DNA of 64,000 nucleotides, from contig NC_092578.1 of assembly GCF_037975245.1 (NCBI RefSeq), positions 6,181,001 to 6,245,000 of the forward strand. Reading direction: 5' to 3'. A program made the translations under genes and the position numbers. Numbering within the stretch: the first letter of the stretch is position 1; the number at the start of each line of letters is the position of its first letter. The notes under the pieces were generated by a model. It made no database searches. It saw only the letters and a list, made by a program, of their open reading frames with translations, and was not told the DNA's origin. Origin of the DNA: Apostichopus japonicus (Eukaryota > Echinodermata > Holothuroidea > Aspidochirotida > Stichopodidae). Shown piece by piece: positions 26,654 to 36,475 of this stretch.

Positions 26654-29653
26654 GTATTAGTAACTAATACCAGTGATGTTAACCGATGCATGTAGTCCAC
26701 TGCTGTATAGTTGCAAAGGTGCTTTCTAGTTGACTTCACCCTCAATGAAGGTCTGGTCATTTTCCACAATTTTCATTTATTTATTCTCTTTTGGCATGTC
26801 ATTCTCATTAATAATTTGCTGTAACCTTCCATTACAGTTGAATATTAATAACACGCAGTTTTCACACCATCAATTTTTTTCCCACAGTCTTTGGCTTCAT
26901 TTTGTAGTCACTGATGCAAGAACAAACTGTAATGGTTTATATCAAAGCTAGCTAGATCTCGTGCGATTGTTTGTAATGTTGTAAGATTATTGCTTGGGTT
27001 GTTACAAAGGTATATGTTTTCCACTTTTTTTGTAGATTTTATGTTTTTCATGTTTATTTAAAAACGGGGAGGGGAATAATTGTAAACTTTTATTGATGAC
27101 GAAGTGTTAAATTACATCAACCCACAGGTCATATTTTTTGCAATCTTGAGTTTGATGAATAGCAATCAATCAAATTAAAGCCCATGAGCTACCACGCTTG
27201 CCAATTGCACAAGGACTTAACAGGTTTTACTTGAACTGTTATTTTTTTAAAGCCATCCTAGTGAAATGTTTTTATGGGGTCAACAACGTACCTCTGAGAG
27301 TTTCTAGTTTGCCACTGGGAGGAAGGGAAGTTGGGAACAGGTGAGATATCTAAAGGACTGGGGAAAGAAGGATGCAAACATAATTTTGAATTAACTTTCT
27401 TGTATTTTATATGCTTTTAGAAGTACATCAGTAGATATCCAAAGCAGAAACATAACGTTTAGCAGTTATATTGTTTCAACCTACCCAAAATTTATAATTT
27501 CATGCCGGATACATAATTCACATTATTCCAGGAATTTGGTTAGCAATGCTGAATGTGCATATTCTTAACTTACAGTATACACATATATACGTTAGGAGAG
27601 TTGTATGCACTTTGAGACTAAATTAAGTCTAAAATCGAATAATTTCCATTTTTAGCTTTGGTTGCACATAGATCAGTTCAATCATTCATAATCTTTAATA
27701 AATTTGCGTGGCAGCTGTGAAAAAAAGCCGCCATACTCCCATTATTTAACAAATTGTTTGGCCAAATGAGTTTCACACAGTTCCACAATTGATTGAAGAT
27801 TATTTAGGTCAGCTTTGGTAACATGAGAGCCTCGCGCCCTAAATCGACATCCTGATTGTTGACGAAGAATGCAGCGGACTGTAAGAAAACTGTTGGATAT
27901 TTCCCAAACAGGGAACGCAGTACAGCCTTCATGTTGGTAGTATAGTGTTTTGTTTAGACTCATCATCATGTGTTAGCTACGGGGGGAAACTGATGCAACT
28001 ATTGATTGCTATTCAAGATATATAACTTTGCACTTTTAATGACAGTCATTCTCCCACACAGCTCAGGTTCATGGACTTATTCCATCAATACAAAAAATGT
28101 TTTTCCTTGTTTAATATCAAGTCACCATTTTTACTGCAGGTATCAATAAGAGACATAGCTACCTTCTAAATCTGTACTTTTATTGCCATCTAGCACCATA
28201 CTGCTTTTGTTCACTTCAAAGAGGCTTTGGAGGCTTTCAGCACCTTATAATCATTTGTGTTAGGATTTATGAATGGTTTGGGTATAAAGGATTGCGTTTT
28301 AATAATATCCAGTCTGGAAAATCGAAGACAGAAAAAAAAACTTATCAACCAACATGCAGCCAATTTTGATCATGAAGATTTTCACTGAGGTCCTGTACTC
28401 ACATGCTAGCAATAATTAGTTGCCTGTGCGCCTGGATTTACGCTTGCACTCATACCCTGGGTATTTTGGAATTTACGATAGTGCTGTCATGCCTAGAGCC
28501 TTAATTGTACTCATATACGTGCCAAGAGCCTTGTACTCTTACTCGTGCTTAGAGCTAAGATCCTACTCGTACAGTTCGATCTACTGGTACTCGATCACTC
28601 GGTACTCTGCTGTACTCATACCTCAAGACTGACCTCAGGCATGGACGTAGCCAGGGGGGGGAGCAATGGGAGCTCCCCCCCCCAAAATAAAATTCATTAA
28701 AAGCAGGAAATATCATTAAAGCCCTCTTTTCAGGTTGAAGGAAGCTAAGCGACCCTTCTCAATCTTTCTCCTGAAAGTTTCTCTGCTACATAATACAACA
28801 CTCTCATTATTGTTTATTTCCTGCAACGTGGGAGGCACTTTGGGCAATATTTTTCTTGGTACATCATGGCGCTCCGTTAAGTGTAATAATGCTCCCTTTC
28901 TCAGAAGTGCCCCTTTTAAAATTCTGCTCCCCCTTCCCCTTTCAAATTTCTGGCTTTATCCCTTAACCCCAAGTAATCATAGTACCCTAAAACGTCAGTA
29001 CTGATAACATTGAAAGAGTGGAAAACAGAGAAGAGATGACTGGAAGTTCAACCATAAATGGTTTCTTTTTGCTTAATGAAGTTTAGAGATATGCAGACAA
29101 AGATTAAGGGAATATCATATTACAACTGTCAATTCACTCGATTAACAAGAAAAAAACCAACCTTGAACTGTCTGTAAAATGACATTCTTTGTCGGAACGT
29201 CTGCAAGGATATCCTCCTTCGGAAAGGTAATGTGGATTATGAAGAATGCGGAGAGCATGTAAATATGACATTTCAAGGGGAGACTTACGAGAACGTAGTA
29301 GGGATGAATGTAAAAAGTAACTTATGTGCCGTGAAGAAAGATATTTCCATCCTGCTTGAGGACGAAAAAAAAAGGACAAAATATGCTTCATTAAATAGTG
29401 GCTGAGATTTTTGGAGCATTTTCGGAGGCCTTCAAGATCATTTTGAATCGTAAATACATGCAGGTGGCAAACTGTTTCTGGCTCAAGACAATGTAATTAG
29501 CATTCTGTAGAAGCAGTTGAAATAGAGTAAAAGTGTATGGACACAGCTCAATGGTTCAGTCATTGATACAGTGGTGTGTGACTGAAATCTATAAAATAAG
29601 TAAAAATAATTCACAATGAGAAGTATCTCCCCCCCCCCTCACTATTAAAGTTT
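26654..29653. other. Non-coding stretch with a decayed repeat patch
   Basis: No exons are recognised. Around 28645-28690 is a GGACGTAGCCAGGGGGGG start followed by a poly-C block. It resembles one end of the hAT-type MITE found intact at 48936-49257, but no matching right end or target duplication was found. The patch at 28420-28640 is listed separately. Confidence 0.5.
28420..28640. repeat. Degenerate array of TACTCGTA-like motifs
   Basis: The motif TACTC(A/G)TA and variants recur many times (for example TGTACTCATATACGTGCC, TTGTACTCTTACTCGTGC, CCTACTCGTAC, GGTACTCGATC, TGTACTCATACC) with no fixed period. It reads as an old, scrambled minisatellite. Confidence 0.5.
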
Positions 29654-29947
29654 GATCGTATTTACGGTTTTATGTGCAAGTACAACATTCTTTGTAACCA
29701 ACAGTATGGTTTCCGCCCTGGTCATTCTACTGAACTGCTCTGGCAGATGCTATTGACAGTCTTTACACTAACCTCGATAATGACTACACTTGCGTCGGCG
29801 TCTTCCTCGACCTGTCCAAAGCATTCGACACAATTAACCACTCCATTTTATTATCCAAACTATCTTTCTACGGAATCAGAGGAACAATTGGCTAGACAGT
29901 TATGTCACAAATAGGGCACAATATACTACATACAAGAATTCAATTCA
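29654..29947 (+). pseudogene. Non-LTR retrotransposon reverse transcriptase fragment (broken)
   Basis: Three frames in turn show successive parts of a LINE reverse transcriptase. First comes an [18 protein letters not shown] block (finger region). From about 29743 a second frame carries [20 protein letters not shown] (palm motif A region, catalytic D in LDLSKAFD). From about 29889 a third frame carries SYVTNRAQY. Two frameshifts and missing 5' and 3' parts (no YADD box is found downstream) show it is a dead relic. The motif A wording differs from that of the LINE at 61.9 kb (LDLSAAFDTIDH), so it belongs to a different family of the broad CR1/Jockey-like group. Confidence 0.85.
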
Positions 29948-30019
29948 TTGGTGCATACATACAAACTTATCTTTATATATACACATACAGTGATTGACAA
30001 GCATCAATTCATTCTGTAT

Positions 30020-30404
30020 TCCACATAACTACTATAGAGGTTGCAATGTGTCATTCTTTTGTCCAATAACTCATACTTAGTTTGTTTTATCATATGGCAA
30101 TTATAGGCTTGTATTCATGGCTCAAATTACAGAAATATCTGAATAACACAGTATTCCACTGTATTCCACATAACTACTATAGAGGTTGCAATGTGTCATT
30201 CTCTTGTCCAATAACTCATACTTTAATAGTTTGTTTTATCATATGGCAAGTACAGGCTTGTATTCATGGCTCAAATTACAGAAATATCTGAATAACACAG
30301 TATTCCACTGTATTCCACATAACTAATATAGGGGTTGCAATGTGTCATTCTGTTGTCCCATAACTCATTCTTGGCTCAAATTACAGACATATCTGAATAA
30401 CACA
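30020..30404. repeat. Tandem array of about 147-bp units x2.6
   Basis: Three copies start with TTCCACATAACTACTATAGA (third copy ACTAATATAG) at about 30020, 30165 and 30314, so the spacings are 145 and 149 bp. The second copy has a 4-bp insertion and the third has lost about 50 bp internally. The units begin about 70 bp beyond the LINE relic. Neither strand contains a CUGANGA/GAAA hammerhead core. No coding function is evident. Confidence 0.85.
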
Positions 30405-31626
30405 GTTTTTAAAATTTTCCTTTGAAATATGAAAAGCGCAGTTTTAAATCTCAAGGTATATTGACAGTATTCGTTCTTTATTTCAGAGAAAGGACGCGGC
30501 AAAATATACTGTAGGAACAAATGTGAGTAAGCTGGTGTTTGTAAATGATTTTGGAGTCACATTTCTTGTTTGTATCTTCCTTGTTCATGATTTGAAGAGG
30601 TTTAATTGGAAGTAGAGAAGCATTTGCTCGTAAATAATTGGGTTCATCTATCATTTCTTGTTTGCATCGTATCTGGTATCTTGTGTGACAGATGACAAGC
30701 TTCCTCAGGGAGTTGAACATTGTTGCCTGATTATTGTTTCACGAGGAGGTGATTTGGGATTTTTAGAGCTGCATTTTGCATTGAGGTATTATAGCCATGA
30801 TCTATTGGTACTACTGTGGTACTATGTATACACAACATATATCCTTTAGATTTAAGCTGACAACAAAATATAAATTTTTTGATCCAAAAACCTTTCACAG
30901 CTAGGAGTGATGAAAAATAATCTACAGTATGTCAACTTCAAACGTTTGCATATTTGCAAAGATTGTGTCAAATTAGTGGGGCACAAAATTATTTCTGTCC
31001 TATAGACTAAACAGTAACTTTAACTCTCTGATTAAGAGAAGAGTCACAGATTACTCTAAACCATGCAGATCTCGTAGTAATATTGACAGGGGCACTGTCT
31101 TAAATTGCCTTCATTCCTCTCTTACCTGTCCCCTATATGATCTACCCTCTAACCTACAAACAACTGGTAAAATTCTTGCAACTGCACCCCCACCCCCTCC
31201 CCCCAATGACAGTTGGTGGGGTCATCTCCCTCTTCCTTCGGACTACAACATTAGTTACTCATAGTTAATCATAGTAAGAGTATGCAATCTTATAGTCTTG
31301 CGGCATAAACTGAATGCAAAATGAAACTTTAAACCAGACTGTATCTGGTAGTATTTTGAGTAATAGACTGACTGATGTACATGAAATTTGTATGCAGTGA
31401 ACGCATGGGTACTATTAATTTCATAACGTGACGAGGGAACTTGATTGATTTCATTGTCATGAGAATTCTTCACAGTGCATGCCTCAATAGTTATGAAATC
31501 ATTTGTTTTGTTTTTTCCATCTAGGAATCGGATATATATTCTTTAAATCGGATATATATTCTTTAAACAAAGATTCAGTTGTTCACTTCTGGCTGCAAAA
31601 GTGCTCAATACATATACATAAAAGCA
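30405..31626. other. Non-coding stretch
   Basis: No conserved gene is seen. A poly-C run lies at about 31185-31205, and a 20-bp perfect direct duplication (AATCGGATATATATTCTTTA) lies at 31525-31567 next to the Penelope-like element. Confidence 0.5.
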
Positions 31627-31681
31627 GAAGTACATAATAAGTATATGTACATAAGGCAACCTATAGCATGTTGTTACTCCA

Positions 31682-31707
31682 GTTTCAGGCCTGTCAGCGA
31701 TCATCAG
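31682..31707 (-). ncRNA. Hammerhead-like core in the left Penelope terminal repeat (degenerate)
   Basis: On the - strand CTGATGA (31701-31707) is followed by 14 bases and then GAAAC (31682-31686), the order and bases of the hammerhead catalytic core. Helix II is weak in this copy and helix I can form only with a bulge, so activity is doubtful. The same core recurs in the right repeat. Confidence 0.4.
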
Positions 31708-31823
31708 ACAACTGGATGCAAATGATAGTGTTACCTTATGTGTTGAATGCCCAGCGCACACACAAAAAAGCTTGCAGCAGGAACATCATCTAGTTCAACC
31801 CCCCCCCCCCCCCATTCAGTATG

Positions 31824-32457
31824 AATGTGAAAACCAATGTAGCTGTGGGGTACCTTCCTCAAGCTAATATTACAAAGCACATCCCTCAATGGGACCACAT
31901 GCTTCACAAAATATTTAACAGAAACGCTTTGAAAGTCAGCTACAGCTGCATGAAAAATATGAAGTCAATCATTCAATCCCTTAAATTCTAACATCCCCAA
32001 GCAGGCCAACAATTCTACCCATGCTAGATCATGTAACTGTAGATCTACACAAATTTAACCCCTACACGGGAAATGTATAACCAGCGCAATACTTTATAAA
32101 GCCCAAGTCACATCGGACACAGAAACTAAGTCCTAAATCGGCATTTCCGGAGGATCCTTTAAGCAGCATTTCAACAATCTCACAAAATCTCTCAAGCACG
32201 AAAATGCCAAACTGAAACAGAACTGTCTCGGTACGTATGGAACCTGAAAAGAAGGGGAATCCAGCCACAGTATGTATAAGCTGGGAGATAGCAAAGGAAT
32301 CGAACACATACAAACGCGAATCGGGCCACTGCAACCTCTGCGTAGGAGGAAAGCTGGCAATCTTACGTACAAAGGAAAGAATAAACGGGAAAAAACTGAG
32401 CTCATCTCAAAGTGTCGCCATGGTAACAGACAGCCCAGCCATGCTAGGAAGAAATAA
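31824..32457 (+). pseudogene. Penelope-like RT C-terminus plus GIY-YIG endonuclease, degenerate
   Basis: In order: a [13 protein letters not shown] block; the family hallmark [16 protein letters not shown] followed by MKNMKSII (about 31900-31985), typical of the region between the Penelope RT and its endonuclease; SAILYKAQVTSDTETKS then IGISGGSFKQHFNN, which is the GIY-YIG core; then ISWEI, a CNLC motif, and TELISKCRHGNRQ as the terminal block. The tyrosine expected at the start of the YIG motif is replaced by a TAA stop (32134-32136). A TGA about 105 bp later and at least three frameshifts also interrupt it. The catalytic RT palm is missing, so only the last part of the single Penelope ORF is present. 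Confidence 0.85.
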
Positions 32458-32485
32458 GGTTACAAGAACGTTTGTGTCCAGTTGT

Positions 32486-32520
32486 CTGATGATAACCGCA
32501 CAGGCTTGAAACTCGAGTAA
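32486..32520 (+). ncRNA. Hammerhead-like core in the right Penelope terminal repeat
   Basis: CTGATGA (32486-32492), a 15-base helix-II region, GAAAC (32508-32512), then TC and GAGTAACAAC. GTTGT just before CTGATGA can pair with ACAAC after the core, leaving an asymmetric bulge. This resembles the minimal hammerheads known in Penelope-like elements, although helix II has mismatches. Confidence 0.4.
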
Positions 32521-32560
32521 CAACATGCTGTAGGTTATCATATACGTATACTATATTATA

Positions 32561-35500
32561 TAAACATATTTTTTCAAGTTTTGCTTTCTTGGATTTGAAT
32601 GGACACTGAGTCGTTATGAGGGTATTATATCATATATGAGCATTACTCGTGTACTTCTGTTGTGATCCAATTATTACAAAAGCCTTGTTAATATTGGGTT
32701 TTTTCTTTTTTCGGTGAAACAATATTGGTTGGATGCCTGTGATTGATGTACTTAAAACTATGTTCTTACCCTGGGAATTATGCATGTTGGTACCTATAAG
32801 GACTTGAAAGTTTCCCAAAGCTGTAGGCAAACAAGTTTGCTTGATTTAAGGTTAAAACATGAAATTTGTGGCATCTCAGGGTAACTGCAAGTTGATTCGT
32901 TATTAGGAAAAGATGAAGCAGTTTTATTTGAATTGCCACTAACTGTACATAAGGTACTGGAGTCGGTCAGTTGGTGACTAGGACATTCTAATCAGTAGAA
33001 CTAATTTGCTCTTCAAATTTGTTTGCATATCATTTCCTAGGTGGGAATTCTCTTACTTCTCTTCAGTAATTAGGTTGGAAGGTTTTATGAAGTACATGTT
33101 GGTCAGACATTTGAATGTTTTGGCATTGTCATTGTAGGACTTATCGAGCTGCCACGGTCGTAAATCGACCTCAGGCTCTACAATTAGCCTGCATAGCTTC
33201 TTAACACCATTAGGCTCTTTGTGTAAACACTGTGTGGAAATATGTTCATATCTACAGTACAGTCAATCATACAGCGTTCACACAAAGACCCTCATACAAG
33301 AACAAATATGTTGCAGGCGTTGCAGACTAACTGGTAAAAAAGAGGTCATTTTACGACCAAGGCAGGTCGATTACGTAATCTCAAGAAACTTTCCATGATA
33401 TCTCGCTATAGTTGGGTTTATACAGCAGACCTTTAAGCTATATGTTTGAAATTGTCGTAGCAGAAATGTCACCCGGGCAATCAACAGATCAATTGGAAAA
33501 CATACACCATAATAAGTGGACAGCAAGTGATTTTGCCTCACCATATATAGTTTCATATACATTTCCATATTCTCCAGTATATATTTAACACCAGCAAAAA
33601 GCAGCCACCACTGTAATTACTAAGTTGCAAGCTGTTCAATATTAAGATGGCATCGTTTCTTCAACAACAAAAATGACAGAAAATATAATTAATTGTAAAT
33701 TCTAACCTATGTCTTCAAAATGTCTACGGAACACGTTTTTAAAACTTTGATCAACTGTCCATCCGCTGAGCTATAAATTATGATTGATTTTTGGCAGAGC
33801 ACAGCTGGTCAGTCATTTAATATTCACGGTGATTCATATCGACAGAAGTCAGAGTCGGCTATATAGTACTCTTCATTTTTGTGTTGTGAGTGGATCCTGG
33901 CGACACTAATTCTCAAAGTGCAATTACGTCTAGGTGTGACAGTGGACCATCTTGGTGCAATATTGCTCCTGAAACGCCCCGAGCAATCACGTCATCATTG
34001 TCTCTAGTGAAGCTTGAGGCGACGGATAGTACTAAGGTGTTTGGGATTGATCTTCAAAGCCCATTAGCTGATGAACTGTAGCTGGTGCAGGTGACATAAA
34101 ACATTCCGAAACAGAGCTCCTCAAGATTTTCTGCCATCATGTCAATCTCTCCGGAACGGAAGACCTTGTTCTACTTCTGGACGGTTCGCGGAGATGTTTG
34201 CCTCCCAATCTTCCTAGATTCACTCTCCTGCAAATTAACGTCCAAAAAGTATTTCCTAGCTTTCTGTGTCCAGTTCTAATTCTGGTGCAGCTTAGGGACA
34301 TCGAGGAGACTTTTCGCAAATAAATCTTCCAGTGTTCTGAACAGACTTGAGGAACGGCTGTTTTGGGGAACATTTAACGTTTTTTTTCCCCTTCTCATTG
34401 AGTTTTTCCATAAAAACATGGGGGATAGCATTCTTTTTGTGATTTGTTTTGAAAATGTGTTTTATTTCATTTGAAATTTGATTTGTTTTTCTTTATCTCA
34501 GCTGTTCCTTCCTCTCCAGACTGACTCTTTAATTTTTGCCTGGAATTTTGTTTTTGATAAAGAGCTACGTAATGACCTCATCTAGAAATCTTTGAATGAT
34601 TTTGATGGTGAACTGTGCTGTTTTCTCTCTGAAATATACTTGTTGCTTCTTATAGAGGTGACGGTTTGATAGGAAAGGCCAGAGATACTTTGATCTGTAG
34701 GTGATATCTAAATTTAGCGTAAGAAAAAGCAATTACATAATTAGCCATATTTTACCCAACAAGTTCAGGACATTAACGATACAACAATTAGCCAAAATTT
34801 GACAGCATTTGTAGCTCAGATCTGCATGCTACTATATTTTCCGGGGAGTTTAATAATCAACAAATAGGGAACAAAAAAGAAAATTTAACAAACCGTGTTC
34901 TCATTGCTGATGCATGCAGCTCTAACTCAGGTACGTGCTTCCAATACCTGCTTCTTAAACTGTAAAAGTACAGCCTAGTAAGAATTAAGTAGAGAATAGG
35001 AAATACTTTTAACTTGGATGTTATATAATATCCTTTGGGATTGCAGTAAGGGTGATATAGAAACTGAGCTGTCTTTACCACACCCCACTCCCTCATGACG
35101 GGAGGGACGAACCATCGAAAACCAGTTCATATAAATCCGCCGAGCTGTGAGTGGGTTTTGTACACAGGCGATCAGTTTGAAAGTGTTAAAGCCTGAATAA
35201 AATGAACTAAATACCAGCTGTGCAGGACAGTCTTAATGAGCTTCTAACTCTAACGCATTGTGTTCACGAACGAGTGAGTCCTTTCGATGGAGGTGTCGCC
35301 CACATCGGGCGGCAGCGAAAACGGATCTTTCCTCATCCTTCAATTATCCACAAGGGTATCAAGTTGTTGACTTTATTCTTACATGATTAGTTTTGCTGCT
35401 GTCTTTTGTTTAACAGTGCTCCGTCCCAATGCTGTTATGTGTTAGTATAGATATATATATAAATATATAAGCTATTTAGAAATAAACCTATAGGTATGCA

Positions 35501-35889
35501 ATCTGTCAACTATTACACAGCTGTTATGCTTAGCTATGAACTGCGCCAGAGCATCAGATGTTGTAACTCCCTCTTTCATTCCTCGTTTTTCGTCGTAACG
35601 AAAATGTTATTGAACCCTTTGGATGTCAAGGGGGCAACACCTTCCATAAAAGAAATTTGCAGATGCTACGCTCTGAGTTTTTGTTTCGTTTTGTTGACTT
35701 CTGAAAGGAAGGAAGAAAGGAATTAAGGGAGGGAAGGAAAAGCTTGCAAAGTTACTTTACTTCTTTGGCTTGTCTTCATCGCAAGAGGATATCCCTTCAG
35801 TCACAGCATTTTAATTTGTGATAAAATGCATCACTTTTGTAGAAAAGTGAAGAACTCTTACACATGTTTGCAAATCTCTGTGACTTAAA
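32561..35889. other. Non-coding stretch before the second candidate exon
   Basis: No conserved exons are recognised. The part from 33850 to 34340 is richer in G+C and CpG than its surroundings. It holds open frames on both strands (33890-34081 +, 34137-34373 -) with no recognisable motif; it could be an untranslated or regulatory exon. An AT-rich TATAGATATATATATAAATA stretch lies at about 35447-35470, some 420 bp before the ATG at 35890. Confidence 0.45.
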
Positions 35890-36060
35890 ATGGAACAAAT
35901 GGATGTCACAGAGAAAAAGGATGAAGACTCAGGTAGTAAAAAAACAACTCGAAATAGGAATGTGAGGTTGTGGCTCTCGGCAAGGTCTAGAATTTTAGCT
36001 AGAATATTCGCACCAAAAGAAGAACCCGAACCGACACCACCTAATAGCGAAACAGATTCT
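35890..36060 (+). CDS. Candidate alternative first coding exon of the Erg channel gene (57 codons, PAS-less isoform)
   Basis: The ATG at 35890 is preceded at once by an in-frame TGA (35881-35883), so the protein would start here. It opens 57 codons ending exactly at TCT|GTGAGT. The peptide has an acidic start (MEQMDVTEKKDEDSGS), a basic centre with RXR-type tripeptides (RNRNVRLW, SARSRILAR) and a Pro/Glu-rich end (FAPKEEPEPTPPNSETDS). The phase-0 end fits the phase-0 start of the S1-S3 exon at 54614. In mammals the Erg1b isoform likewise replaces the PAS-bearing N-terminus by a short basic peptide, with an RXR-type ER-retention signal, spliced to the exon beginning VLSLG. The parallel is architectural; I cannot claim sequence homology. 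The last 60 bp are repeated downstream. Confidence 0.55.
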
Positions 36061-36475
36061 GTGAGTATTTATATCGTCGTCACGTGTCAGTTGACATAGT
36101 TTGTAAAGTATTACCAAATCATCGGACCAATCACAAAATTTGATTGGTACTTTCGTGGTGGTTTCCCACCCCCCCCCCCCAGTTTTGTTTATGCTTTTGG
36201 ATGCATCATTCACTCTGTCTGTTAAAATAAATATTCTGTTAGAATATTCGCACCAAAAGAACAACCCAAACCCACTCCACCTAATAGCGAAACAGATTCT
36301 GTAAGTATTTGTATCGTTGTCATGTGTCAATTGACATAGTTTGTAAAATAGTACGAAAGCATCAGACCAATCGCAAAGTTTGATTGCTACTTTCGTGGTG
36401 GTTTCCAACCCCTTTATTTTGTTTATGCTCTTGGATGCATCATTCTGCATCATCTTTGTCTGTTATAATCCTAAT
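35999..36475 (+). repeat. Tandem duplication (~241 bp) covering the 3' end of the exon and its donor
   Basis: Copy 1 (35999-36239) and copy 2 (36240-36475) align throughout: 60 bp of exon, the splice donor and about 180 bp of intron. In the exon part only five bases differ, giving E to Q and E to K changes plus two silent ones, and the frame stays open up to a second good donor (TCT|GTAAGT at 36301). Just upstream of copy 2 is a pyrimidine-rich acceptor-like TATTCTGTTAG. Used as an acceptor it would yield a 58-bp exon, which would shift frame after a phase-0 exon. Copy 2 is thus either a decayed spare exon or an unused duplicate. Confidence 0.8.

Larger units (their letters stand above)
31627..32560 (+). 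mobile_element. Penelope-like retroelement, 5'-truncated, with inverted terminal repeats
   Basis: The left terminal repeat (about 31627-31740) and right terminal repeat (about 32453-32560) are diverged inverted copies. Both contain CTGATGA, then 14-15 bases, then GAAAC, then a GGAGTAACAACATGCT-like stretch, on the - strand at left and the + strand at right. Between them lies degenerate coding sequence for the RT tail and GIY-YIG endonuclease of a Penelope-like element. Terminal repeats that can be inverted and that carry hammerhead-type motifs are known features of this class. The copy is dead: it is truncated at the 5' end and carries several frameshifts and stops. Confidence 0.85.

Noticed and set aside
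28645-29000. Second complete hAT MITE
   Set aside because: Only a left-end-like sequence was found; no matching right end or 8-bp duplication.
30020-30404. Retrozyme (tandem hammerhead repeat)
   Set aside because: Unit size would fit, but no CUGANGA/GAAA core exists on either strand.
35995-36453. 152-codon - strand frame with an internal protein repeat
   Set aside because: It is the antisense shadow of the tandemly duplicated channel exon; the protein repeat is caused by the DNA duplication.
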